Source: Spirodela intermedia
Lineage: Eukaryota; Streptophyta; Magnoliopsida; Alismatales; Araceae
Assembly (NCBI GenBank): GCA_902729315.2
Contig: LR746273.1
Coordinates: 2,953,001-3,017,000 of the forward strand
Reading direction: 5' to 3'
Length of the DNA stretch: 64,000 nt
Of the stretch, positions 24,609 through 35,766 are shown in pieces. The position numbers and the translations under genes are program-made. The notes beneath the pieces are model-generated. The model saw only the letters and a program-made list of their open reading frames with translations, was not told where the DNA came from and ran no database searches. Every line of letters starts with the position of its first letter. Positions within the stretch are counted from its first letter, which is position 1.

Positions 24609-25148
24609 TTATTCTATATATAATGAGGGCTAGAGTTGAATGAATCTTGAGGTGGTTTCTGCCGTTCTCCCCTCAATCTTTCTTGATGAGGTTTTTTCTC
24701 CATTTTACAACATGGTATCAAATTAGGTTTGTTCCATTAGGTTCGTCAACTTTATTCAACGTTTGTTGTTTGGGGGAGTGCTATCATCACCACCATTAGA
24801 GTTTGATGGTATCTAACGTCTTCTTTCTGCTGCTGTCATCTCTATCTGATGTAAGTCTTGCCTAACATTTCTTATATGGGGGAGCATCGATGCCACCATC
24901 ATTGGCATCTAGTGATAGACATGTTACATGTTAGGGTTTCATACCCTCTTTGTTTGACAAGGCCTTCTGTCTCTACTAAGAACCTTTTTGGCAAGGCATT
25001 CCATCTTTGCTGAGTATCTTTCTAGTGAAGCACTCTACCTCTACCAAGTGTCTTTTTGGTGAGGCCTTCCACCTCTACTAAGTTTTTTTTGACAGCATCT
25101 TGATGCACTTACTGTGCCATGTGTTATCTTTCTGCCATTTGTAGACGT
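24609..25148 (+). mobile_element. Copia-4: LTR end, primer-binding site and leader
   Basis: CTATATATAATGAGGG looks like the LTR promoter. The LTR ends ...TTTTACAACA at 24,712 and TGGTATCAAATTAG, an initiator-Met-tRNA type primer-binding site, follows. The leader continues to 25,148, where copia-2 is inserted. No polyprotein of this element was recognised beyond copia-2. Confidence 0.65.
24956..25092 (+). repeat. Tandem repeat, 4 x ~34-35 bp
   Basis: Units begin GACAAGGCC (24,956), GCAAGGC (24,991), GTGAAGC (25,025) and GTGAGGC (25,059), each followed by a CTCTACTAAG-like text and a T-rich run. It lies in the copia-4 leader; a related GGTGGC...GTGAGGC text follows copia-2 at about 35,800, which ties the two flanks together. 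Confidence 0.65.
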
Positions 25149-25372
25149 TGTACACAAAGAGAATATGTATTGCTAGGGAAATATGAGGGGTACATGTCTC
25201 CATATATAGAGAGGAGGAAGATGAAGAGGAGGAAGACGAAGAGCCAAAGGAAAATGAATACTAAGAGACACAAAAGGGTGAAGAAGGTGAGGAGTCAAGG
25301 GATGCAGAAAGGCCAAGAGGAGTTAAGGGATGCGGGAAGGCTAAGAGCCCTATAGTGGGCCTTCGTACTCAC
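25149..25372 (-). repeat. Copia-2 3' LTR
   Basis: 224 bp. Ends CTTCGTACTCA on the plus strand, followed by a polypurine tract on the minus strand (GAGGGGAAATG, 25,373-25,385), as expected upstream of a 3' LTR. Confidence 0.8.
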
Positions 25373-25549
25373 ATTTCCCCTCAAGCTAGAGTGTAGATGT
25401 TAAGCTCAGCTTGCGTGAGAAGGTATCACATGATGCAACCCACAGACCTTTGGTAAAGATGTCTGCAAGTTGCTTTGAAGATGCCACATGTGGAGTGCAG
25501 ATAAGCCCATTCAAAAGTTGATGGTAGATGACATGGCATGCAATCTCAA

Positions 25550-27145
25550 TGACGTGACTTAGTCGTTATACATTAAATCACACAAATCTAAAATTTATAA
25601 AACTAGAAAATATGAATTTTTGAATATTTAGAAATATTTCTAAATAAATATATCAATTATAATTCAATAAAACTTTCAAAAATAGTGGTAATTTTCAAGG
25701 TCGATCATAAAGATGTAATATAATATATGGTAATTATTCAGAACTTTTCTCAATGAATATAATTTTCTATAAATTTTATACTAGGAAATGAAAAGGAATT
25801 ATATTTAAAATTCACAAAAAAGGGAAATAAGGGTGCAGACGTCAAGATGACATCAGTGCCCGGCAAATGCGAATTAGACAAAAATAGTATTTTGCCCGAT
25901 GATTCTTACATAAGTGATTACAGATGATTTAATTAATCAAATTAAGATTTGTAAAAGTCAAAAGAATCGTAAAAGAACAAAGTATATTTTGGTAAATTAA
26001 AATCACAAAAATTAACACTAAATGAAGTGTAAAGTAAGTTGAAAGTAGAAAAATAGAGTTTTGACATTGCGACGGCGATGCGTCGGCGATGCACTGGAAT
26101 CCTGAGCATTTGAGAGGATGGTCGCATAGTGTCCATGACCTTGAAGGCTCTCCTTGGACAAAGATGATGTGAGCAATCTTTAGATCTCTTTACAAAGTTT
26201 AGAGATTAATGAAATGGGTCGTTGAATCATCTCTAGTGGCTGTCACCTGGTGGAGTGGAAAAACGACGACTTTGCGGCTCTCTGGCAGCTATCACCCAAC
26301 AAAGAAGAGCTGAATGGAGGTAGGGCGTGTGTTAGGGAGCTTCATCCTCAGGTTCACGCAGTAATAAGAGGCTCTTCATCGCATCTAGTATGTTGTAAGG
26401 AGGTGGCAACTCGTCTCCCAGCAGATCGTCCTCTTCCCGATGACGGCTTGTTCGTCGATCAATCGGAGATGATTTATATGATGGATTCGTGATCCTTTTA
26501 TCGTGAATTGTTCAGCAATCTTAGTAGCATTGCTTCACGAATCACGTTGACGAGATTTTTGCCGATGATCCAGCAATTCTTGTTACTTAATCCTTCACCA
26601 ATGATTTGCAGAAAAGTCGTGATAATTAGATAAAAATATATAACTTTTAACTCTGGAAGGACTCAAACCCGTGCTAGTTGGTCGTGCGCCGATTTCTCAA
26701 GCGAATATATAGTAATATTATATTTTAAAGCAAAGTTCCTTCTCTCATGTGTACAACCACTCCTTGCCCCATAGCTGGCAAGCCATCGGTGACGTGGAAA
26801 GGGAATGGCACACACATGCCCCTATTTGTCCAAGCCACTTGAGCCCTTGCTCGCGGCTACTCTCTGACTGAGCTTTCAACCCACTTGCGGGCCTAGCTGG
26901 CCAGCAGGTCCCCCTCATTTTTGTCTTATTTTTATTTTTTATTTCTTTTTCTTTATTTATCTCAAAAGCAAAATTGTAAAAATCATATAAATTCATGTAA
27001 AATCACATAATTACCTAAAAATTCACATTAACTAATTGAAAACCACTTTTCACACTTTAATATAAATATAAGTCTATTTATCATGAGTTAAGGCTAAAAC
27101 TATATTATTTACTAATTATTAACTCATGATAATGAAGATTTATCA
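25550..27145 (-). mobile_element. Solo-LTR-like element C
   Basis: 1,596 bp, TGACGTGACTT...GATTTATCA on the plus strand, i.e. the reverse of A and B. Flanks ctcaa (25,545-25,549) and ctaga (27,146-27,150) match at three of five. It splits the copia-2 RNase H: ANNLMFH...TMHI on one side joins EIACHVI on the other. Confidence 0.78.
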
Positions 27146-27159
27146 CTAGATATGCATGG

Positions 27160-28370
27160 TTCACAAATGAAACATTAGATTATTTGCTATGAAGATCACC
27201 ACCTAATTATCATAGTACATAAGCATAACACCTTACACTAGATAACCCAACTCTTGAAGTAGGTTGTGCACCCAAGGTATGCACGACAACATATCCATCA
27301 TGGGTCAATATTTGACCTCAACATTAGAGAAGCAAGGGACCCATTGCTTGTGACTAGATCATGTCACAAGATTTCTTCTAACATAGATATAATAGCCCAT
27401 GGTAGACTTCCAATCTACATAATTGTCGACCAGATTAGAGCCTGAGTAGTCAACCATGGGAAGATGTTTATGGCAGTGAAAAGTGATTCCTAGTCCAAGA
27501 GCATATTTGAGATAGGTGAGAAGTTTGAGGGCAGCCTCCCAATGATTGTATTAGGGTTCATGCATAGCTTGTCTAAGAATAACTGTATAGGTAATGTCAA
27601 GTCGTGTGATAGTGAGATAAATGAGCTTTCTAACAAGATGTTGATATGGGTGAGGATTGGTAAAGAGAGACAAAGTCGAGTCCTAGAAATTTGTCTAACT
27701 TTCGATTAGAGATGCATGTAGCTTGCATCCGAGTAGTCTCATTTCTTGCAAAAGACCAAGTACATACTTGAGTTAGTCAAGGACATTCTCTCCTAGGCAG
27801 AAGGCAAACTCTATGCCCAAAAATTACTTGGGAGTCCTCAAGTCCCCAATATCTAGATGTTCCTGAAGAAACATCTTGATATCTTAAATACTGGCCATAT
27901 CACTCCTCATGACAATCATATCATCCATGTAGGCGGCAAGAATAGTACATCTATTTGTGGTGGCCTTGTGAAAAACTATAAGCTCCACTTTGCACTTCGA
28001 GAAATCACATTGCCAAACGAGGGTGCTGAATTTGGTGAACCAAGCTCAAAGACTATGTTCGAGATCATAGATGGCTTTGTGAAGATGAAATACTTTGACA
28101 GATTTTGCCTTGATCATGTAGTTGGGAGATTGCACCATATAAACTTCTTTGTCGAGATCTCCATAGAAAAAAGTATTAGAGACATCTAGTTGGTGTGGAG
28201 GTCAGTCAAGGTTGACTATCATAGAAACAATGATACGTACCGAACTTATATGGACTACAAGAAAGAAGGTCTCCTCGTAGTTGATGCCATACTGTTGAGA
28301 AAAGCCGCATGTCACTAGTCGAGTTTTATAGTAATGAATAGTGCCATCTGGAAGATCCTTCTAGGTGTAA
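27160..28370 (-). pseudogene. Copia-2 reverse transcriptase
   Basis: The minus strand encodes VFHLHKAIYDLEHS, AWFTKFSTLVWQCDFSKCK and AAYMDDMIV (about 27,908-27,940), matching the copia reverse-transcriptase core, where the Asp pair of the YxDD motif binds metal. Frameshifts and stops break it. RNase H continues at 27,146-27,300 and beyond element C at 25,386-25,549. Confidence 0.82.
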
Positions 28371-28900
28371 ACCTATCTACAAGAAACAATGTTAGTATCA
28401 CGTGGTTGAGGAATGATCTTGATGGATGAAGGCCACATATTCCTCATCCATGGCCGCCTTCCAATGAGGTACTGCCATAGCATCCATGTGAGACTTGGGT
28501 ATTGATTTAGTAGCCAATGATAGGACAAAGGCCTGATAAAATATAGAAAAAAGATCATAAGAGATAGAAGAAGAAATGAGTGAAGAGTGTAGGAGCGTGT
28601 ACCTTTTCGAAGAGCAATAGGCAGATGAAGATCATCTAGAACCACTAGATTTGTAGATAGCATTGTGGATTGATTGGGTTCTTATAGAGAGATTGGTCTA
28701 AGAGTTGCTACCGATGAGTCTTCTCGAGGTGGTAATGATAAGGAGATAGTGATGTTTGGTGAAGTGTTAGAATTAGACAAGGATGAAGATGAGGTGTCCT
28801 TTGGTTGAGGTATGAATGGAAGCGCCAAAGAGGGCACTCTAATAAAGTACTTGAACTCCTCATGGAAGTTAGCATCCATTGACACCAAATACTTCTACTC

Positions 28901-29700
28901 TCAAGGAAGATAGACACGATACCCTTTTTGTGTTCGTGAGTAGCCAACGAATACACCTTTTAGTGCACGAGGGGCAAGCTTAAACTTGTTTAGGGTATGG
29001 TCGTGTATAAATACCACACAATCAAAAACTTGTGGGGGTAGAGAGAAGAGGTCACTATTGGGATTGAGATGACAAAGGAGAATTTTGCTGCCTAAGAGAG
29101 ATGACAAAAAGTGGTTCATGAGGTATGTGGATGTGAGGACAATGTTGGCCCATAGGTAATTAGGAACTCCCATTTCAAGCATGATGGTATAAGTCATGTC
29201 TAAGATATGCTAGTGCTTTCGTTCTGCTACTCTATTTTGTTGGGACGTATGTTGACATATTGTTTGATGAATGATTCCAAGTAATTTGTAGAGCTTTTGA
29301 ATTGTAGATTATGTAAACTCAAGAGTGTTATCCATTCAAAAGATTTTAGGCGTAGTGTTCCACTAGGTTCATACTTCTTGAAAGAATTCTCAAAGATGGG
29401 GAAGGACTGCAGTTTGATCCATAAGGAGGTAGACCCATAAGGCACATGAGAAATCGTCAATTAAGACCATGTAGTAGCAAAAACTAGAAATCAAAGCGAC
29501 GCATGCAAGCCCCCAAACATCACAATAAATCAATTCAAATGGCTGGTCGCATGATGGTGAATCGCATTGATGGTATGTCGAATGAAAATATTTTCCAAGT
29601 TCATAAGATTCACATTTAAAATGAGATAGAGAAAGTCTAAGTAAGGCCTCATGTAATTTCAAACAGTTTGGATGGCCAAAATAATAATGCCACATAAGTA
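28901..29700 (-). pseudogene. Copia-2 pre-integrase and integrase
   Basis: 29,390-29,695 begins WHYYFGHPNCLKLHEAL and contains C-x-S and the D-V-W-G and VLIDDFS motifs of the integrase core (first catalytic Asp). 28,901-29,197 continues with NHFL...FVHD-like and APRALKGVFVGYSRTQKGYR, typical of the integrase C-terminal part. One frame change lies near 29,227-29,300. Confidence 0.85.
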
Positions 29701-29770
29701 AAGAACTCTTTGTAGATAGTAGGCATAATAGACCAATAGTTGGAGTATTCGGAATAGGCTCATATAGGCC

Positions 29771-30499
29771 TCAACCAATCTCTTTATTCAAACTAATCCA
29801 CACCTTAGTCTGCAAAGCTTGAAAAATATAATGATAGGAAAAAAATTGAATAGAGTAATAAAGAGCTTTAGTAATTGCACTAATAGAGAGGAGGTTGATG
29901 TCACAATTAGAGACATAAAAGACGTTAGATAGGGAGATGAAAGAAGTAGGTTTAAGAGAGGAGGTTGACGTCAAGGTTAGGGACATAGAGGATGTTAAAC
30001 AGGGACATGGAAGAAGTAGGTTTAGCATCTCCTTTTCTGGTGACAAATAGAGATGACTATGAATGATCATGATAGTTTTGGGGTAGGTCAGATTCTAGAG
30101 TCGGGAAAGGAGAGATAAGATACTTGACATGTGAGCAGATGCCCCTAAATCAATAATCCAAGTCTTAGATTTAGCAACGGATGTTAGAAAGACAGTACCT
30201 ATGTTGGAAGATGAAGTGTGGTGCAATATGTGGTGCGATGCGTGGTGTAATGTGTGGGAAGTCAAAGCCACCTCTTTACGACATATCCACTAATCATACT
30301 CCTCACGAGACATAGAGATTTCGGTTACCTATGCAAGAGTTAGAGCTAGTCTTGAAAAGGATCCTTGTTAGGGTGAAGAGATAGTAACTAGTAATGAAAA
30401 GGTGGCACAGTGTGCATAGAACCCACTTGAAATAAGTGGGCCCAACCACTTAGATGGATAACTAAACTTTTTGTAGTGCTTAGTCACCCAATGATTGAT
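29771..30499 (-). pseudogene. Copia-2 protease and zinc-knuckle end of gag
   Basis: 29,771-30,070 on the minus strand gives FISLSNVFYVSNC, NLLSISAITKAL and FQALQTKVWIS, the region after copia protease. Around 30,440-30,499 HWVTKHYKKFSYPSKW is a decayed zinc knuckle (CWK-type tail). A second copy of a short phrase (GAGGAGGTTGA) within 29,885-29,990 shows a ~75-bp local duplication. Confidence 0.7.
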
Positions 30500-32251
30500 T
30501 GATGTGACTTAGTCGTTGTATAGTAAATCACGTAAATTTAAAATTTATATAACTAGAAAATATGAATTTTCAGATATTTAGAAGTATTTCAAAATAAATA
30601 TATCAATTATAATTCAATATAACTTTCAAAAATAGTAGTAATTTTTCAGGTCAATCACAAGGATGTAATATAATATCAAGTAATTATTTAGAATTTTTCC
30701 TCAAAGAATAATATTTTCTATGAATTTTATACTAATAAAAAATGAAAAAAGTTATATTTAAAATTCACAAAAAAGAGAAATAAGGGTGCGGACGTTAGAA
30801 TGACATTAGCTCCTGGTGAATGCAAATCAGGCAAAAATAGAGTTCTGCTTGGTGATTCTTATGTAAGTGATTACAGATAATTTAATTAATCAAATTAAGA
30901 TTTGTAAAAGTCGAAAGAGTTGTAATTGAATGAAGTATATCTTGGTAAATTTAAATCACACAAATTATCACTAAATGAAGCGTAAAGTAAGTTGAAAGCA
31001 AGATAAAAGAGTTTTGGCATCATGGTGGTAATGTGTCGGTGATGCACCAAAATCCTAAGCATTCAAGAGGATTGTCGTGTAATGTCTATGGCTTTGTAGG
31101 CTCTCCTTGGACAAGGATGATGTGGGCAATCTTTAGATCTCCTTGCAAAGTCTAGAGATCAATGAAATAGGTTGTTGAATCATCTTTGGTAGTTGTCACC
31201 CGACGGAGCAGAAAAATGACTACTTTGTGACTCTTTAGCAGTTGTCACTCGATGGAGAGGAGTTGAATAGAGGTGAGGCGCATGTCAAAGAGCTTTATCC
31301 TCAAGTCCGCACAATAAGATGAGGTTCTTCATTGTATCTGGTAAACTCTTCAAAGGTGGAGACTCATCTCTTAGTGGATCGTCCTCTTCCTAACTACAGC
31401 TTGTTCATTGATCAATCAAAGATGCTTTACTCGATGGATTCACGATTCTTTTAACATGAATCGTTTAGTAATTTTAGTAACAATACTCTACGAATTATGT
31501 TGATGAGATTTTCGCTGATGATCTAGCGATTCTAGTGACTTAATCCTTTATCGACAATTTGTAGGAAAGTCACAATAATTAGATAAAAAATATGAGCTTT
31601 GCCTCTAAGAGGATTTGAACCTACATTGGTTGCTTGTCTATATGAGAGAGATTGACATAAGTATTCTAATGCCTTTATAAAATAACGTCATCATAATATA
31701 TCTCTATTATGAATAAGGGGTATTATAAGTATTAAAATTATCAAAGCCTTTTCAGGAAAGGTGTGACGTAGGTTTAGTCCCACATTATTTGTGCACTGAA
31801 GTTTTAAGCGAATATATACTAATATTATATTTACAAGCAAGTCCCTTTCTCCCGCATGTACGACCACTCCTTGTCTCACAACTAGCTGGCCACTAATGAT
31901 GTGGAAGGGGAGTGGTGCACACGTGCCCCTATTAGTCCTTGTCGCTCAAGCCCCTATTTGCGGCTCCTACCCGACTACACTTTTGACTCGCTTGTGAGCC
32001 CAGTTGGCTGGCGAGTGCCCTCCTATTTTGCTATATTTTTATTTTTATTTCTTTTTCTTCATTTATCTCAAAAGTAAGACTATAAAAATCATATAAATTC
32101 ATATAAAATTGACTAATTACCTAAAAATTCACATTAATCAACTAAAAATCACTTTTCACACTTTAACACAAGTATAAGTCTATTTATCATGAGTTAAGGC
32201 TAAAAAAATATTATTTACTAATTATTAACTCATGATAATAAAGACTTATCA
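30500..32251 (-). mobile_element. Solo-LTR-like element D
   Basis: 1,752 bp, TGATGTGACTT...GACTTATCA on the plus strand (reverse of A and B). Flanks ttgat (30,495-30,499) and ttggt (32,252-32,256) match at four of five. It splits copia-2 gag. Confidence 0.82.
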
Positions 32252-32750
32252 TTGGTCCTCCCACAATGTTTGTATAGAGGAAGGTGACCCCTACTCAAAG
32301 AAGCTCCATAGCCATTCTTCCCTTTCTCGCCACGAGGGGTAAGGCCCCTTCTTCATCCTACTTCTTGAGTAGTAAGTTTCATAGTCAAAACTTCGAAGAC
32401 GGGTGATGATATCTTCAATGATACTAGAGTCAATGGGGAGACGAGAGGAGCTACTCATTCGACTATGTTAAAGGTCTCCACTAATGTTAGAGAGGTCATG
32501 CCATTTAATATAGAGCCTTGTACATGAGAAGCTAGAGTTGGATCAATCACATTGAGATATGTAGTTACTAGAAATTCTTGGCGATAGCACCATTGATTGG
32601 CCGTGTCTGTCATCACGGATTGGTACTGATCAAGCAGATTGCCAAGCTTTTGTATGGTGAGAATAATGGTGTGAAAAGGAGAGGCGGTGCATGCATCTTC
32701 ATGATGTTTCCAAAAATATTCATCGTAAAGGCAATGCTAGGTCGAACATA
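32252..32750 (-). pseudogene. Copia-2 gag, middle part
   Basis: The minus strand gives LGNLLDQYQSVMTDTANQW, then SHVQGSILNGMTSLTLVE, gag-like text in a copia UBN2 context. It lies between solo LTR D and GA-rich LTR G1 and joins 34,627-34,964 across G1. Confidence 0.65.
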
Positions 32751-34626
32751 GAGAGATTGATTAATCTACCGTGAAAACTAATTTAGTTTATATATAAAGT
32801 GATTTTAATATTTTATTAATATTTAGTTGGAATAAGAAAATAGAATGATGAGGTGAGGAGAATAAAGGAAGGAAAGTGGAGAAAAGGAAGGAGGAAAAGA
32901 GAGAGAAGAAAGAGAGAAGAGAAAGCTATCATGAGAGAGAGAAGGAATGAGATCTCTTGTGAAAGAGAGAGAAAGAGAGAGGAGGAGAGAGAACTCTCAC
33001 AAGAGAGAGAAGGGATGAGATTTCTTGCAAAAGGAAGAGAAAGAGAGAGGAGGAGAGAAATCTCATGTGAGACGAAGAGAGAGAAAGGTCTCAGGAGAGA
33101 GAGAGAGAGAAGGAGAGAGAGGGAGATCAATTGAGAGAGAGAAAGAGAAGGAGAGAGAGGGAGATCAATTGAGAGAGAGAAAGAGAAGGAGATCAATTGA
33201 GAGAAAGGGAGAGAAAGGAAGAGATCTTACAAGAGATGGAGAGAGAAGAGAGGTCTCATGAGAGAGGGAGAGAGAGAAATAAGACAAAAATGAAGAAAGA
33301 GAGAAATACGATCAACCCATTTTCTCGCATGAATGTGTGCTCGAGGATTCACACACATGACATGAGGTCAGCCGTGAATGTCTCCAACTTATTTTATATT
33401 CCAAAATAGAAAAATACTCGTTATTCGTGAATGCTAAGAACATGAATACGTCAAGATTCGATTGTGAAAAATAGTAGAAAATAAGTTATGAACAATTTTA
33501 ACATGATCTTAGATGAGTTTTAGAGGATTGAGAAGAAGAATGAAGATCATTCATCAAGTTTTGAATTAGTTCTACTCATTTCAATCGAAATGTACATGAA
33601 ATAGAAAAAACTTGCTGTAAAATATAAAAAAATGGCAAAAGTAGGTAAGTAAATACTGAAAACTTGAAATAAATCATTGCCCAAGTTTAGTTTGCCTCTT
33701 AGACGACTAGAGACACTGGTGTAGCGGCTTGATTTTGTTCAGACATGCCATACCACATCAGAAGTCGCGGAAGTATCATCCAAATGTGCTACACTGCTTG
33801 TTCGAGAGACCCGCTGAAAGAGAGGTCAACCATGCTATCACTGTCATCTAGGGAGAGAAAGGAAGAGCTGACCACTCATCGAAGGCCTTGAGTGGAGTCG
33901 GGGGAGGAAGGAACGAGCTTGCCAATCACTAGAGACATCGATCACGCAAGAGGAGAGAAGAACAGATTATGTATTCATGACCACCATTGGGATTTTAAAG
34001 ATAATCAAACTAGTATCATGGTGGTTCTCTAGCCATAGGATCAGGCTAATTAGATGACCTGGCTCTCTACATACCACTAGATCACTCAGCGCTCTAGATG
34101 GTTGCACTGAAATAGATGAAAATGTTTAGTCCCACATCAAAAATATTTTGAACCATATGCCAAATATAAACTAAAGCTATGGTCTCTCAGCAAAGATCTC
34201 TTCTCTCAAAATAAAATAATGTCCATGACCATCTTGGAAGAAGGTAATAAGGTGGTCTACCCTTGCACATGCATGTGTGTATAAGCACTCCTTACCTTAT
34301 GATCGGTTGGCCACTAGGACGTAGAAGGGGAGCAATGCACACGTGTGCAGAATGAGGTCTTTGCCATTGAAACCCAGCTCGTGGCTCCCCTAGTCTGGGT
34401 CTACCCACTCAACTCCCCCCTCTAGGTCAACTGCCAAGTGTCGGCTTGCTAGTGGGTGGAAGATATTTTTATATTTTATTATTTTTATTTTAATAATAAA
34501 AAATTATGTTAAGCATTTTAACTTTAGAATTTTAAAATTAACAATATATCCTATATTTATTTTATAATTTTAAAAAATAAAATCAAATAATAAAACTAAT
34601 TAAAACACATAAATTTAGTTTTAACA
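32751..34626 (+). mobile_element. GA-rich LTR-like element G1
   Basis: Shares with G2 (50,801-52,963) and G3 (63,202-end) the start AGAGATTGATTAATC, a GA-rich core (about 32,870-33,290), the promoter-like text TAGTCCCACAT...TATAAA and the end ...TTTTAACA. The first ~90 bp present in G2 and G3 are missing, so it is 5'-truncated or eroded. It is inserted in copia-2 gag. The Arg/Glu-rich ORFs over it come from the GA repeat. Confidence 0.7.
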
Positions 34627-34964
34627 AGTACCAAAAGCTCTATTGAGAGTATCCCACATTTCTTTAGTCGTGTCGAGAAATTCGATGTTGGCAAAGAGAG
34701 CTGTCCACATAGGGCAATGAGGATCTTTCTTGGGAGGAAGATCAATGAGGTATTGCCGGCACCCTTGAACATCGAGAAAATGACCAAAGTTATGTGCCCA
34801 TTAAAGGTAATTCGTACCTCCTTCCTCAGCACCAGACAAGGATTTTGGAGCTGAGTTTGAACTCTGGTGGGTAGGACATGAGCAATTGCAAGTGGATCAA
34901 CTAAGGTTGTGCCAGCATCGGTCGGTGGATTCAGTTGAGGTGCAGAAGAGTCTAAGTTGGCCAT
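34627..34964 (-). pseudogene. Copia-2 gag N-terminal part
   Basis: Begins at 34,964 with MANLDSSAPQLNPP. After a frame change the minus strand reads GHNFGHFLDVQGC, PPKKDPHCPMW and LFANIEFLDTTKEMWDTLN, the usual order of a copia gag N-terminal region. Cut at 34,627 by G1. Confidence 0.75.
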
Positions 34965-35148
34965 GACGCCAGGCGGTCATGTTGCAAGGCAGAAGTCGCC
35001 AGATGAGAAGATGAATAGTCTCCTCCCACGGTAAGGAGAGTCGCCACCTAGAGATCCACCGGCTGGGAGATTCAGTTGGAAAACAAGAGATTCTGATGCT
35101 CAAGGTGTCAAAAGACAATGCTCAAGGTGTTGAGAGTTGTTACACAAG

Positions 35149-35510
35149 GCATCAGAAGGCTATCACTGCCAAGAGGAGAAGGGCGCCACTGGCTTGCTCT
35201 AAAAATGTACGGAGTGCTGTGAGTCGATGAGTGGGGTGTCGGTAGTTGACGAACAAGCATCAAAAGGCTAGCACCGCCAAGAGGAGAAGGGTGTTGCTGG
35301 CTTGCTTTGATGGCGCACAGAGCACCATGAGTCGATGCACAGGGTGTTGGCGGTCGACGCATGTGGCATCAGAAGGCTAGTGCTGCCGAGAGGAGAAGGA
35401 CACAGCTGGCTTGCCTTGACAACACATGGAGCACTATGAGTTGATGTGCAGGCGTCAGGAGTTGACGCACAGGTGTCGAAGGCTAGCGCTACTGAGAGCT
35501 GAAGGGTGCC
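35149..35510 (-). repeat. Tandem repeat, ~3.5 x 108 bp, in copia-2 leader
   Basis: Units start GCATCAGAAGGCT at 35,149, 35,257 (diverged), 35,366 and about 35,473, a period of 107-109 bp. The period is near 36 codons, and minus-strand ORFs show the repeated phrases KASQ...PSPLG and SLLM. It lies between the primer-binding site and gag. Confidence 0.7.
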
Positions 35511-35586
35511 ACTGGCTTGGAACCAAGAAGAAATGTGGAGATGGTATCGTAGATGAGGCGGAGCAGAACCTGGCACTTTGATACCA

Positions 35587-35766
35587 TGTACACAAGTAGA
35601 ATATGTAATGCTTAAGGAAATAGGACGGGTACATGTCTCCATATATAGAGAGAAGGAGGAAGATGAAGAGGAGGAAGAGGAAGAGCCAAAGGAAGATGAA
35701 TACTAAGGGACATAGAGGGTTGAAGAAGGTGAGGAGCCAAGAGCCATATAGTGGGCCTTCGTAGCA
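35587..35766 (-). repeat. Copia-2 5' LTR
   Basis: TGTACACAAG... to CGTAGCA, partner of 25,149-25,372 and about 40 bp shorter. The primer-binding site lies at about 35,572-35,586. Confidence 0.8.

Larger units (their letters stand above)
25149..35766 (-). mobile_element. Copia-2: Ty1/copia retrotransposon, decayed, nested
   Basis: Minus-strand element with LTRs at 25,149-25,372 and 35,587-35,766. They share the start TGTACACAA.AGAATATGT and the phrase GGGTACATGTCTCCATATAT. A primer-binding site, TGGTATCAAAGTGCC on the minus strand, abuts the right LTR. Gag, protease, integrase, reverse transcriptase and RNase H follow in copia order, all broken. It holds solo LTRs C and D and GA-rich LTR G1. 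I see no clean target duplication (gacgt against agttc), so an edge may have eroded. Confidence 0.88.

Noticed and set aside
24956-25092. Regular short repeats as a CRISPR array
   Set aside because: The units adjoin without unique spacers, and the context is a plant retrotransposon leader.
27857-28189. 110-residue plus-strand ORF
   Set aside because: It is antisense to the copia-2 reverse transcriptase, whose YMDD motif is readable on the other strand.
32853-33261. Lys/Arg/Glu-rich plus-strand ORFs
   Set aside because: They arise from the GA-rich core of element G1; the same happens at G2 and G3.
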